Positions 41,932-51,270 of a DNA stretch of 64,000 nt are shown here, one piece after another. Both the position numbers and the translations under genes were made by a program. The DNA is taken from contig OZ245737.1 in assembly GCA_965227315.1 (NCBI GenBank), positions 2,232,001 through 2,296,000 of the forward strand, in the 5' to 3' direction. Position 1 is the stretch's first letter. Each line of letters opens with the position of its first letter. The notes under the pieces were generated by a model, which saw nothing but the letters and a program-made list of their open reading frames with translations, searched no databases and had not been told where the DNA came from. This stretch comes from JANQHS01 sp965227315 (GTDB taxonomy: Bacteria; Bacteroidota; Bacteroidia; Cytophagales; CCMP332).

Positions 41932-43962
41932 TTGCTTACCTTTTCCTATAAAGACTGGCGAGAAGTGAAAGGCATACTTCATGGTATTATGATCCTGAGT
42001 TCAACCCTGATGGGATTTGGACAAAGCAATCCCTATGCAGATAGCGTGATAGCCGTTTTTGAGTCCTTATCCGGGGGAGAGCGGGCTAAAGCAGTCGCGG
42101 AATTCACTCGGAACACCAATTTTCATGCGTTTGATCACAGGCCATACGAGAAGTACATTCAACAGGCGTATTTGTGGGAGCAAACAAACCCCGACACCCA
42201 ACTGCTGAATACTATCTGGCAAGGGCATGCCAACTTTTTAATTGCAAATGGACAAAATGCTGAGGCGGTAAGGCAATTACTCAAAGTGCTGCATTCTGGA
42301 GAAGCTGTTTCTACCAGAGATAGTGTTTCGATTTATTCATTTCTTGAGACACTATACACCGAGGTTGAGGCCTATCCGGAGGCCTGGGAAGCACTCCGAA
42401 TGCGAGCAGGAATTTTATCTCAACTCCCTCCTGATCATCCTCTATCAGTTGAATTCAAACATGAGGAGGTGCAAGGTTCGGCACTGATCTACTATAATAC
42501 AGGTGATTACAGAAAAGCTGCTTCAGGGTTCGAAAAGTTGATTCCGCTAACATCTCGCGAAAAAGATTTCCACCGATTAGCGGGAGCCCACAATAATTTG
42601 GGACTCAGCTATATCGAATTGAATCAACCGGATTCTGCCATCAATCATTTCAATAGATCCATTGAAGCCTGGATTTCAAAACTGGAAAGCAACGGGTCTT
42701 TGGATACATCATTTATCAGCTTGGTCAAGGGGAATATTGCAAAAGCCTATGTTCAAAAAGGAATGTGTACAGAAGCCCAACCCTTATTGCTTGAAAAAGT
42801 GAAGGCAGGAGTGATGGAAGGAAACCTGAACTGGCAGATCAACGGGTTGAACTTATTGGGGTATACATACTTATGTTTGGGTAAGGCAGAAACCGCATTG
42901 CAGTTGTTGGACAGTGCAAGAGCGCTTCTGGATCAGTATTTCTTTATAAGCGGGTACCGGAACAATACCGTCTGGAGGGTTGAAGTATTGGAGGCAATGG
43001 GTCATACGAAAGATGCCTTTGATCGATACAAGGAATTGGTACACTTCAATGATTCGATTTCAGCAATTCAGGATAGAGCGAGATCGGATATGATGCAAGT
43101 GATCTACGAAGTGGAGCAGAAAAACAGAGAGATCAAACTTCAACGAGCAAGAGCTTTTGAGGCGGAAGAAGATGCGAAACGTCAAAAAGAACGGCAGCAG
43201 TTTATGGTGATCGGCTTTATTTTATTGGCCGTGATCATACTCATTCTTGGATGGGTCATTATCCAAAGGCGCAAACGAGCTCATCAGCTGGCGGATAAGA
43301 ACCAACGGATCGAACAACAGAACAAGATCATTGAGGAATCATTGGCTGAGAAAGAAATATTGATCAAGGAGATCCATCATCGGGTTAAGAACAATCTCCA
43401 GCTTATCTCCGGGATCCTGGAGCTGCAAGCGGTAAAGTTTGATGATAACAATGTGCGCGAAATGTTGCGAGAAGGACAGAGCCGGGTACGTTCTATGGCA
43501 TTGATCCATCAGCAGCTTTACCAGAGAGAAAACCTGGGAGCAATCGATTTTCAAGATTATGTGGTGAAGTTGGCCAATGATATTGTGGTTGCTTTTAATG
43601 ATGAGGGTTGTAAAATCGATATCCATATTAAAGCTGAGCACTTTTCTTTTGATGTCAATACTGTAGTTCCGCTGGGTCTTATCATCAATGAATTGATAAC
43701 CAACACGATTAAACATGCATTTAAGGGAAGAGGAAGTGGAAATATTCATATCGATATCCAACAGGATGGAGAGGAATTCTACAAATTGACGATCAAGGAT
43801 GATGGCTTGGGACTTCCTTCTGACTTTGATCCCGATAATTCTTCCTCTTTGGGACTCCGGCTTGTGAAAGGATTGAGCAGGCAATTGGGTGGTGACTACC
43901 GATTTGAGAATTGTGATGGATCCAAGTTTATCATCCGATTTAAAGACAATCACTTTTCATAA
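41932..43962 (+). CDS. TPR-containing sensor histidine kinase (HisKA_2 type)
   Basis: A 676-residue sensor. An N-terminal exported segment (signal-like GILHGIMILSSTLMGF) carries TPR repeats (AGAHNNLGLSYIELNQPDSA), followed by one membrane helix (FILLAVIILILGWVII, residues about 428-443), a coiled coil and a HisKA_2/HATPase_c module: EIHHRVKNNLQLISGILELQ contains the phosphorylated His, NELITNTIKHAF is the N box and DDGLGLP the G1 box. A later start is possible. It is followed immediately by a response regulator (stop TAA 43960-43962, ATG 43963), so they form a two-component pair. Confidence 0.92.
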   Translation: MLTFSYKDWREVKGILHGIMILSSTLMGFGQSNPYADSVIAVFESLSGGERAKAVAEFTRNTNFHAFDHRPYEKYIQQAYLWEQTNPDTQLLNTIWQGHANFLIANGQNAEAVRQLLKVLHSGEAVSTRDSVSIYSFLETLYTEVEAYPEAWEALRMRAGILSQLPPDHPLSVEFKHEEVQGSALIYYNTGDYRKAASGFEKLIPLTSREKDFHRLAGAHNNLGLSYIELNQPDSAINHFNRSIEAWISKLESNGSLDTSFISLVKGNIAKAYVQKGMCTEAQPLLLEKVKAGVMEGNLNWQINGLNLLGYTYLCLGKAETALQLLDSARALLDQYFFISGYRNNTVWRVEVLEAMGHTKDAFDRYKELVHFNDSISAIQDRARSDMMQVIYEVEQKNREIKLQRARAFEAEEDAKRQKERQQFMVIGFILLAVIILILGWVIIQRRKRAHQLADKNQRIEQQNKIIEESLAEKEILIKEIHHRVKNNLQLISGILELQAVKFDDNNVREMLREGQSRVRSMALIHQQLYQRENLGAIDFQDYVVKLANDIVVAFNDEGCKIDIHIKAEHFSFDVNTVVPLGLIINELITNTIKHAFKGRGSGNIHIDIQQDGEEFYKLTIKDDGLGLPSDFDPDNSSSLGLRLVKGLSRQLGGDYRFENCDGSKFIIRFKDNHFS

Positions 43963-44715
43963 ATGAACATGAAAGAAGATGCCATAAGGATACTATTAGT
44001 CGAGGACGAGTATATCACCTTGGAAACGCTGTCAGCTGTATTAACCGAAATGAACTATGTCATCTCCGGGGATGCAATGAGCGCTGAAGAAGCTATTTCA
44101 GAGCTTGAAAAAGGAGAAACCGACCTGGCTATTCTTGACATCAACATCAAGGGGATCAAGGATGGTGTGTGGTTGGCCAAAGAGATCAGGGAAAAATATA
44201 AGATCCCATTTATTTTCCTGACCGCATTTGGAGACCAATCAACAGTAAAGAGAGCCATTGATACCGAACCATATGGATATTTGGTGAAGCCTTTTAGTAA
44301 CGCAGATATCTATGCGGCAATTGAGATGGCTCTAAAGAACTTTGCCAAGCAGGAAGGCAGCAGAGTCCAAGAAAAAGAGGAGGAAGAGACCAATATTGTA
44401 GCGGGTGACAGCATTTTCATACGGGATGACTACATGTTTGTAAAACTAAAGATCAAGGATATCCGCTTTATTAAGTCAGACAAGAATTATCTGGAGATCC
44501 ATACGCCTGAAAAGAGGCATTTGGTGCGTGGAAAACTGAAGGATTTCATTAGAAGCCTACCCGGGGAGACTTTTATGCAGGTTCATCGATCGTATGTTGT
44601 GAACATTGATGCCATCCATAGTTTTGGTGCCGGCTTTCTTAAAATTGCAGGGCAGGAAGTTCCTCTCGGGACTGCTTATCGTGAGGAGCTTAAAAGCCGA
44701 TTAAGGCTATTTTAG
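43963..44715 (+). CDS. LytTR-family response regulator
   Basis: A 250-residue protein: a receiver domain (VEDEYITLETLSAVL, phospho-Asp in LAILDINIKG, T in FIFLTAFGD, K in YLVKPFS) and a C-terminal LytTR DNA-binding domain (IRFIKSDKNYLEIHTPEK, then FMQVHRSYVVNIDAIHSF). The gene directly abuts that of the kinase. Target genes are unknown; the surface protein upstream is a candidate by proximity. Confidence 0.95.
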   Translation: MNMKEDAIRILLVEDEYITLETLSAVLTEMNYVISGDAMSAEEAISELEKGETDLAILDINIKGIKDGVWLAKEIREKYKIPFIFLTAFGDQSTVKRAIDTEPYGYLVKPFSNADIYAAIEMALKNFAKQEGSRVQEKEEEETNIVAGDSIFIRDDYMFVKLKIKDIRFIKSDKNYLEIHTPEKRHLVRGKLKDFIRSLPGETFMQVHRSYVVNIDAIHSFGAGFLKIAGQEVPLGTAYREELKSRLRLF

Positions 44716-44764
44716 TTTCGTTCCCAAGGATCCGGATGGCGCAATTATAAATCTTTTGGGTTGC

Positions 44765-44835
44765 GGTTAACGTCCGACTGTAATCCGTAAGCTGGACGGT
44801 TCAAATATCTATAAACGTTTTGGATAAGGCGCGTT
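44765..44835. repeat. attC-like palindrome, copy of the 6966 element
   Basis: TAACG (44768-44772) and, 14 bases on, AATCCGTAAGCTGGACGGTT (44782-44801) match the element at 6966 at the same spacing. The right arm is poorly defined (AAACGTTTTGGATAAGGCGC). It marks the left end of a second minus-strand accessory block. Confidence 0.55.
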
Positions 44836-44845
44836 TCAATGCACT

Positions 44846-46033
44846 TTATTCTTTGACGGGCACAGTTTTTAGTTCAAACATTTTATTGTTTTCAACAATG
44901 AATTCTCCGTTGGTTAGGTCAAGCCATTTTTCTGCAATCAGTATGAACTCTCTAATTTTAAGTGAATATGGTTCAATCAAATCGGGATTCATTTTGTATT
45001 TATTTGTCAGCCCTTCAATTTTATCTTTCTCTACAAAATTCCCAAAGTCTTGGACCATACTGTGCTTCTCATCGATTTTTTTTAAAAGCATAAACCTGTC
45101 TGGGAATTCAGTATTCTTTGGATTAATAGAAAGTCCGTTTACAGCATTATAATCGCCCGTACGAGTAGTTGACTGGAGGAATAGATTTGGGTTTGTTCTT
45201 GACTGGTTGAATTTGTCGAAACTTCCTGTCCATCTCATAAGTTCGATAATCACACTAGCTAATTCTCTTCCATGATAGTTGGAGGAGATTGCTTTATCTA
45301 CTAATTCTTGAAGTTTAGTTTCATTGACCGCCCACTTCTTAAATATTTGAAAACCTAAGAATTCATTATTCTCAAGCATCTCTTGAATTTCATAGTCAGA
45401 TATATTCATGAAAGTTGAAACTTCTTTGAGAGATTTTTCTTGAGAATATCCAAAAAGGATTTTGTTCAGATGGTTAATAAATGTCAAGATTTCCGTATCT
45501 ACTTGGACTTTGAAATAGTCACTAATGATATCGAACAAAGACCCAGATTGATGTAATAGAAAAACCGATTGAGATATTGATTTCGCAATTCCGTCTCTAA
45601 CTTCACTTTTTGACTTTTCTCTAAGGCTATAAGTAAGCGGTCTTCTTTGTCTTAGATCGAAAGGTAAATCATCAATTGCCCCATAATCTAAATTATAAAC
45701 GCAGATTACTTTATCCCACCCAAGTGCCTTTGCAGCATAACCCAATTCAATCAGAACATTTGGATTCGGAGTTTTTCTGCCCTTAGCTTCTGCATTTATG
45801 ATTGATATGTCAGCAATAAAAACCTTTGATTTTTGAATTTTGTTGAAGATTGACTCAGTAATATCTGGTGTCCCAGACTCACCTTTAGTATCTCGATCAA
45901 TTGCTAACTCAATAGAAAATGGTCCAAGCTTGTCAAGTTCTTTCAATGACTTTTTTAAACATGACTCAAGGAACCCACGATTGGTATTATTGGGTAAATC
46001 TGATTGCCAAGAATAAAAGATTGAATTTTTCAC
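44846..46033 (-). CDS. TIR-like nucleotide-binding domain protein, putative defence gene
   Basis: Residues 1-145 (SIFYSWQSDLPNNTNRGFLE, then IDRDTKGESGTPDITESIFN, VFIADISIINAEAKG, PNPNVLIELGYAAKALGW and DLPFDLRQRRPLTYSL) are a TIR-like / nucleotide-processing domain seen in many bacterial defence and CBASS-like loci. The rest (residues about 150-395) is helical and not recognised. I infer an effector that hydrolyses NAD or binds a nucleotide signal. It is in the second palindrome-flanked block. Confidence 0.65.
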   Translation of the reverse strand: MKNSIFYSWQSDLPNNTNRGFLESCLKKSLKELDKLGPFSIELAIDRDTKGESGTPDITESIFNKIQKSKVFIADISIINAEAKGRKTPNPNVLIELGYAAKALGWDKVICVYNLDYGAIDDLPFDLRQRRPLTYSLREKSKSEVRDGIAKSISQSVFLLHQSGSLFDIISDYFKVQVDTEILTFINHLNKILFGYSQEKSLKEVSTFMNISDYEIQEMLENNEFLGFQIFKKWAVNETKLQELVDKAISSNYHGRELASVIIELMRWTGSFDKFNQSRTNPNLFLQSTTRTGDYNAVNGLSINPKNTEFPDRFMLLKKIDEKHSMVQDFGNFVEKDKIEGLTNKYKMNPDLIEPYSLKIREFILIAEKWLDLTNGEFIVENNKMFELKTVPVKE

Positions 46034-46122
46034 TTCTCATTAATTGTGTCCAAAATGTGGGATAGCATCAGTCTTTACAAATAGCTCAGTAAGATCATAA
46101 ATGATAGTGTTTGTTATGAGCA

Positions 46123-47232
46123 TCATATATCCTTCACCGTATAATATGCTGCCTTTGTAAAGGGATTCTTGCCAGCCTTATCTATTCGATTAAATATGAT
46201 TTCATAGGCAAATCCGTTAATTTTAAATTCCGCTTGTTTCTTCTCATATATTTGTATTTCAATTGGATTTTGATGGTCGCTTCTTATTTTGAATGTCGCT
46301 TGTTTTGACTTATTGTCTAACTTAATTAATGAAATGCGAAAACCATCCTTATGAATTCTATAGTATCCTTCTTTGACCCAACTATCACTAACAATTTGCT
46401 TGTTCATTTCTTCAATAATATTCTTTGCTAGGGAATCTAATTTTGAAATTGGCTCATCGGATTTAAGTGCCAATCCGAATTTTACCATAGCTGACTCAAC
46501 TCTTTGATTTTCATATTTGATCATATCACCCCAGTATAAATCCCAAAATTGTGTCACATATAATTGTCGATTTCCATGAAGGATTGGATTAGTTAAGCTA
46601 TCTAAAACACTTCTATTTCTAGTAAAAGTTATTATTCTACTGTTGAGCTCTTCATTTGTTTCCTGATCAGCAGATTCAACTTGACTTTCAAGTTCTTTTC
46701 GTTTTTCCAAATTCAATTTGTTATTATCGGATTCAAGTTCTGTAACAATCGATTCTATGACCTGGTCCTTCTCTATTTTTTGCTCGATAGACTTCTTTAT
46801 CGCTATCGTTCGAATTTGATTTTGCTGTCTGTTTTTTATTTTGAGCTTGTTCGCCAGTCTCCCGAATTTCGCTGAATACTCTGCCTCAAGAAAAATATCA
46901 ATCAATTCTATTGCTACATCAATTTTTGTCGAATCTTTAGAGGTCAGATCATCATAAATAACCGTTATGTAATTGAGTTCTAAGTTTTTCTGTGATTCTT
47001 TTTCAGACCTTAAATTTTCGGCTTTAGTTTCTTCCTGGGCAGCCTTTGCTAATTCATTTTGAGCAATATCTAAAGACTCAGTTAGACGCAATGATTGATA
47101 ACTAAGAACAATAACGGCAATGGGTAGAATTACTTTTTCTGCGATCTTAAAAAAGGTATCAATAGGTTTTGGCTGATGTAGTTTATCTACCTTATTAGTC
47201 AGTTCTTTTATTGAGTCTTCAAGATTTGCCAT
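46123..47232 (-). CDS. Membrane-anchored coiled-coil protein (369 aa)
   Basis: One N-terminal membrane helix (KVILPIAVIVLSYQSLRL, residues about 31-48), a long coiled coil to about residue 220 with many K/E repeats, and a globular C terminus with DGFRISLIKLDNKS then ATFKIRSDHQNPIEIQIYEK. Not recognised. It lies 89 bases upstream of the TIR-like gene and shares its orientation, so it may be its partner. Confidence 0.5.
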   Translation of the reverse strand: MANLEDSIKELTNKVDKLHQPKPIDTFFKIAEKVILPIAVIVLSYQSLRLTESLDIAQNELAKAAQEETKAENLRSEKESQKNLELNYITVIYDDLTSKDSTKIDVAIELIDIFLEAEYSAKFGRLANKLKIKNRQQNQIRTIAIKKSIEQKIEKDQVIESIVTELESDNNKLNLEKRKELESQVESADQETNEELNSRIITFTRNRSVLDSLTNPILHGNRQLYVTQFWDLYWGDMIKYENQRVESAMVKFGLALKSDEPISKLDSLAKNIIEEMNKQIVSDSWVKEGYYRIHKDGFRISLIKLDNKSKQATFKIRSDHQNPIEIQIYEKKQAEFKINGFAYEIIFNRIDKAGKNPFTKAAYYTVKDI

Positions 47233-47254
47233 AGGTATTGATTTAGTATTTACT

Positions 47255-47387
47255 CATAACGGTAAATTGTATGAGTAGTGGCAGACTGCGTGGCACTTCC
47301 TGTTAAACCTCAAAGTGGTTTGAGCGGGATGCAAACCTTGAGATTCATTACATTACCTGCCATTACTTATACAAAATGTTGTAACCC
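47255..47387. repeat. Well-preserved attC-like palindrome
   Basis: CATAACGGTAAATTGTATGA then GTAGTGGCAG pairs with CTGCCATTAC then TTATACAAAATGTTGTAACC, an inverted match of about 25 pairs with few mismatches. The interior (AACCTCAAAGTGGTTTGAG) contains a second dyad. Confidence 0.6.
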
Positions 47388-47397
47388 GTAATTATTC

Positions 47398-49332
47398 TTA
47401 CTTACATAATTTCTTTTCGTCATTTAGAATAATCTTTAGTTTGTTTAAATCATTAAGTGCTTTTATTATAATCTTTCTTGAGTTATTAAACTCATTAGAC
47501 CATAGATTAATTTCATCAGCTGTAGCATTTTGATAGTCGTTCGTTAAACAGCGTTTCCAAGTCCCTATACCATTTTCTAGGTCATCAATATATCTCAAAG
47601 CAAGTGTCTTTCCAACTTCATCTAGTGTTGTATCAATTTGCGTTTTTAAAATACTAAACTCACTCTCAATTAACTTTCTACAATCATTAAATGTAGAATA
47701 TTGCTCATCAATAAGGTTTTTATAATTAGTTCTGAGGGTTTGTAGATTTTCACCTTTTAATTGCTGTATAACAGACTTTGATTCACTTACACAATGGTTA
47801 CATAAACTATATTTATCAATTATATCTTGATAAAATTTGATCTTCTGATTTAATTCAGCAGGAATATTAACATTTTTTCGACTATAAAGTGTTTTTTCAT
47901 AACGTTCTCTCAGATCAGAACTTCTAGAATAACTATCATTTGATATCTGAACATTTGAACCTATATTATTTATGAACTCATCAATGTGGTTTAATTTAGC
48001 AATTTCACCATAAAGAATATTTAGTGTAGCAACATTGTCATCTTTTTCATTTAGTACAGTTGAAATAAGTTTGTCAGCCTTTTGTAAGTTTATACTGTTT
48101 GTAGCGCCTTGGTACAATTCATTAAGCTTAATGTCAACCTTCTTATATCTTGAGTCAATTATATCAAATCTGCTTTTGAAATCAGCATCATATTCATCGC
48201 TTTGATATTTTTCCTGTTCTGCAAACACTTTTTGTTTAAATTGGTAGGTGAAGTCTATAGCATTAATAAGTGAGTGCCAATCAATTTTTTGAGAATTAAT
48301 TGTGCTATTAAAACTGTTGATGTATTTATAAGATTGATAAGCAATATTGAAGTTATCTCTGTAGGCTCTAAACATAGACCATTCATTTCTAGGGAATTTT
48401 TCAAATTCATTCATTAGATTGTTTTTGTAATCATCCGTAAACTTTGGGTCTCCTAAAACTGGTTTAGTACGGGTCCTTGTTTCTATTATAAGCACCAATG
48501 GCAAAGAATCGTTTGCAATGGTATTCTCAAACTGGGATGGTTTTGGGGATAATGTCTCATCAAACGTAAAATAATTAGGGTTTGTAAGTGTCGATTGAGA
48601 TGCCCAATGAATTTGATAAAGCCTAGCCGAAGTGACAATCTCATCAAATTTATCACTTTCTTCAATATTAACTAGGTCGATAAAAAAACTATGTTCCTCT
48701 TCTCTAGAGCCATCACTCAAATTATTCAAAGATTTTAAACCTTCATCTAAGTATTTATTTAGTTTGCCAGTTAGATCCGTCATTCCAGAAGGATTTCCAA
48801 GCGCTATCGAGGTTGCGGACTTCCCAAAATCAGCAGATATCTTAGCAACTTCTTTCCAAAATTTAACGCTGGCATTGCTAATCATGGCATTTACCTTGAT
48901 TTCCCCCATAATATTAGAATTGACTTCATTGGCCATAATATTATCGAGGATTTTGCCATTATAGTTCAAAAACGTCTTTTGAGCTTCTTTTTCTCTATAA
49001 TCTAGCATGAAAAGTGGCAATGAAATAGGATTTCCGTTAGCTATTAGTTTATGATTTATACTCAGTGACATTTGAAGAAAGTCAGGTTTATCATGTTTCT
49101 TAATGCCTAATTCTTTTCTTTCCTCCCTAGAATACTTTATACCTTTAAATAAATTTAGATAGTCATCCTGATTTAAAATGTATAAGTATGTCGAAATCCG
49201 ATTATATTTTTCGGATACACTAATTACTCCTTTTTTTGGCCAATAATCTATTTTTTTACTAGTCAAATACTTTTGTGAAAATCCGACACTTGTTATTAGT
49301 AATCCTGTTAGAAGTAGTACCAAATGTTTCAT
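47398..49332 (-). CDS. Large exported helical protein (644 aa)
   Basis: A signal peptide (MKHLVLLLTGLLITSVGFSQ) is followed by 620 residues with no recognised domain. Much is helical and charged (KLISTVLNEKDDNVATLNIL, REERKELGIKKHDK), with beta-rich stretches near residue 100. It is a single-gene unit between palindromes at 47255 and 49371. No paralogue in the window. Confidence 0.5.
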   Translation of the reverse strand: MKHLVLLLTGLLITSVGFSQKYLTSKKIDYWPKKGVISVSEKYNRISTYLYILNQDDYLNLFKGIKYSREERKELGIKKHDKPDFLQMSLSINHKLIANGNPISLPLFMLDYREKEAQKTFLNYNGKILDNIMANEVNSNIMGEIKVNAMISNASVKFWKEVAKISADFGKSATSIALGNPSGMTDLTGKLNKYLDEGLKSLNNLSDGSREEEHSFFIDLVNIEESDKFDEIVTSARLYQIHWASQSTLTNPNYFTFDETLSPKPSQFENTIANDSLPLVLIIETRTRTKPVLGDPKFTDDYKNNLMNEFEKFPRNEWSMFRAYRDNFNIAYQSYKYINSFNSTINSQKIDWHSLINAIDFTYQFKQKVFAEQEKYQSDEYDADFKSRFDIIDSRYKKVDIKLNELYQGATNSINLQKADKLISTVLNEKDDNVATLNILYGEIAKLNHIDEFINNIGSNVQISNDSYSRSSDLRERYEKTLYSRKNVNIPAELNQKIKFYQDIIDKYSLCNHCVSESKSVIQQLKGENLQTLRTNYKNLIDEQYSTFNDCRKLIESEFSILKTQIDTTLDEVGKTLALRYIDDLENGIGTWKRCLTNDYQNATADEINLWSNEFNNSRKIIIKALNDLNKLKIILNDEKKLCK

Positions 49333-49370
49333 ATTTTAATATTTAGAGCTTGTAGATTTGCTTTTTTTAT

Positions 49371-49525
49371 GGGTTACAACGTCGGGCTAAACACATTGAA
49401 TTTGGTTAATCTTAGTATGATTGCCCTTGTGCATGATTCCTGCCCGTTTATCCTTCGAAGAAGGTTTATTCATGTAGTCTAAATAGTTGCGTTTATCCAC
49501 TTATTTCAATGTGGGTGTAAATACC
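49371..49525. repeat. attC-like palindrome, right end of the second block
   Basis: GGGTTACAACGTCGGGCTAA then ACACATTGAATTTGG pairs imperfectly with CTTATTTCAATGTGGGTGTA then AATACC. The inner TTGCCCTTGTGCATG with GCCCGTTTATCC adds partial complementarity. It follows the exported protein gene on its 5' side. Confidence 0.5.
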
Positions 49526-49724
49526 TATTGCGGTCAAGCTTTGAAAGCTTTGCAAAATATTTGCTTTTCCGGTCAACTTCAATCCCTATTTATAAGGATT
49601 TTTAATGAAGTCTATGCTGGATCTCGTAATTCTTGTACTGGAATTTTCTGCGCTGTTAATCAATAATCCAGCTGCTGTTTTGGATCGGGCATGTAGCAAA
49701 TGGCTTCTACCTTTTCCCGGTCAG
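49526..49724. other. Gene-free gap with a hairpin similar to 36.3 kb
   Basis: AATCCCTATTTATAAGGATT followed by T residues (49585-49609) repeats the hairpin near 36301. No coding frame of note. Confidence 0.4.
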
Positions 49725-49766
49725 AACGGATTGTTCCGGCGCGCCGGGGTTTGTGAGATAGCCAGG
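49725..49766 (+). pseudogene. Broken 3' end of a SnoaL-like gene
   Basis: AACGGATTGTTCCGGCGCGC then CGGGGTTTGTGAGATAGCCAG matches the last codons and stop of the SnoaL-like gene (37011-37050) at about nine bases in ten, with extra bases that break the frame. The remainder of the gene is missing, so this is a fragment left by duplication or recombination. Confidence 0.6.
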
Positions 49767-49806
49767 GGTTAAGTCTAAGCTCATTCGGAATCCAAGGCGA
49801 ATTTGT

Positions 49807-50649
49807 TTAATGCAGGTTTACCAGGTTCTCATCAATAAACCTGGGCAAATCGAATTCTTGAAAAATATGATGCCCAGCATTGCTCACCTTGATCAGGTGA
49901 CTGTTTTCAGAAATAGGAAGTAATGAGCTTTGGCAGTCTTTCCATTTTTGATCCAACACCGCACTGTTGTAACCTTCCGGCCAATTGTGACCTGTTCCAT
50001 AAATAACATAGACCGGCATCTTCATTTGAGGTTGCTGGTCCAAAAAATTCCGATTCAGTTCAGCAGCTTTGTATTCCTGCCTTTCAATCAGTGAAAGCTG
50101 AGAACGATTTATCTTCAAAAGAGAATCTCTTTCCTTGTTTTGATCTTCTGATAAACTCGACCTCAGCATATCTTCCCAATCCGTACAGAGAGATTCTATT
50201 AAAATCAATGCATGAATTTTTTCACCATGTCGCTGTGAAAAAGCTCTTCCGTGAAATCCGCCTGCGGAATGGCATACCAGAATAATTCTTTGATCCACCT
50301 TCAAAGAGTCCAAAAGCTCATTTAACTCATTTGAGATCTGAACGGATGAGCGAATGCTGTCTTTTGGAGCCAGACTTCTGCCCAAGCCTGCACGGTCATA
50401 TCTTATTGTATTGGCAAAGTTTGCAATGGGATCAATTACAGGGTCCCAGTAGGCAGAATGGGACAATGCTCCTGATTCAAACACAATGGTCGGATATTCG
50501 TCCGTTTCACTATGCGTTCTAGCCTCGAACCGAATTGTGCCACCTGATATTCTTTGAAGCCCCGACCTAACTTCCGGGCCTTGGGCCTTCGCACTGAATA
50601 TCACAATCATTAGCTTGACCAGTATTAATATGGTTCGATGAATAGTCAT
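49807..50649 (-). CDS. Secreted alpha/beta hydrolase
   Basis: A 280-residue hydrolase with a signal peptide (ILILVKLMIVIFSAKA). The oxyanion strand is IVFESGALSHSAYW, the nucleophile elbow VCHSAGGFHGR (C-H-S-A-G-G), and a late H is in SNAGHHIFQEF. The fold is that of esterases or epoxide-hydrolase-like enzymes; substrate unknown. Confidence 0.88.
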   Translation of the reverse strand: MTIHRTILILVKLMIVIFSAKAQGPEVRSGLQRISGGTIRFEARTHSETDEYPTIVFESGALSHSAYWDPVIDPIANFANTIRYDRAGLGRSLAPKDSIRSSVQISNELNELLDSLKVDQRIILVCHSAGGFHGRAFSQRHGEKIHALILIESLCTDWEDMLRSSLSEDQNKERDSLLKINRSQLSLIERQEYKAAELNRNFLDQQPQMKMPVYVIYGTGHNWPEGYNSAVLDQKWKDCQSSLLPISENSHLIKVSNAGHHIFQEFDLPRFIDENLVNLH

Positions 50650-50698
50650 TCAGGAATTTAGTTCTCCGGTTTGATCAAATCTTGTTGAAGAAATGAAC

Positions 50699-51169
50699 TT
50701 AGATCTTTTGAAGAGTTTCCTTTTTCACTTTCAGCTTCTTGATCCTTACCAGCGGCCCGGGGCAGAGTTCCTTATGGCAATTGATGCAGTTATTGACCAT
50801 ATTATCGTAAAGGCTAAGCATTCTGGAAGTGTCAGCATCCTCTAGCAATTGCATGCTTTGAATATGGGATTCCGCGAAAGCCTCATAAACAGGACTGGCT
50901 TTTTTCTCGGGTTCGGTGGCGGTAGCAGTCAGGATCTCATGATAATCAACCCGGACTTCGGGTCTTTCTCCTTTTTCAATTTGGATTTTGATCGATTCGG
51001 CTTCATCGGCCATTTCTCTCATCAAAATAGCCAGTTCGCTATCACCGTTTGGATTGACCGGCTGTTCCTTTTTGGCTTCTTTTCCTTCCTTTTTTTGCTG
51101 TGTATCACAGGCTGGGATAACGCTAAGTACCGAAGCAGATATAAGGACAACTTTTATGGCATATCTCAT
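50699..51169 (-). CDS. Lipoprotein with one c-type haem motif
   Basis: A 156-residue lipoprotein. I place the start at 51169 (MRYAIKVVLISASVLSVIPA, lipobox IPAC); the frame upstream lacks a signal. The C-terminal part holds CINCH (C-x-x-C-H) before KELCPGPLVR, with YDNMVNNCINCH resembling cytochrome c-prime-type helical cytochromes. It could be an electron carrier or sensor. The only c-type haem protein I find in the window. Confidence 0.7.
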   Translation of the reverse strand: MRYAIKVVLISASVLSVIPACDTQQKKEGKEAKKEQPVNPNGDSELAILMREMADEAESIKIQIEKGERPEVRVDYHEILTATATEPEKKASPVYEAFAESHIQSMQLLEDADTSRMLSLYDNMVNNCINCHKELCPGPLVRIKKLKVKKETLQKI

Positions 51170-51270
51170 GGTTCTGATGCTCTTGGTAGTCTTGAGTTCC
51201 ACCCTTTGGTGGCCAATAACTTTGCAAATATCCATTTTCATGGAACCTCAAGCAACCATTGCCAAAAACG

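Noticed and set aside
41580..41951. Plus-strand frame of 123 codons after the surface-protein gene
   Set aside because: Composition is not protein-like (many Cys, Phe, Leu in random order) and no ribosome-binding site or homologous pattern is seen.
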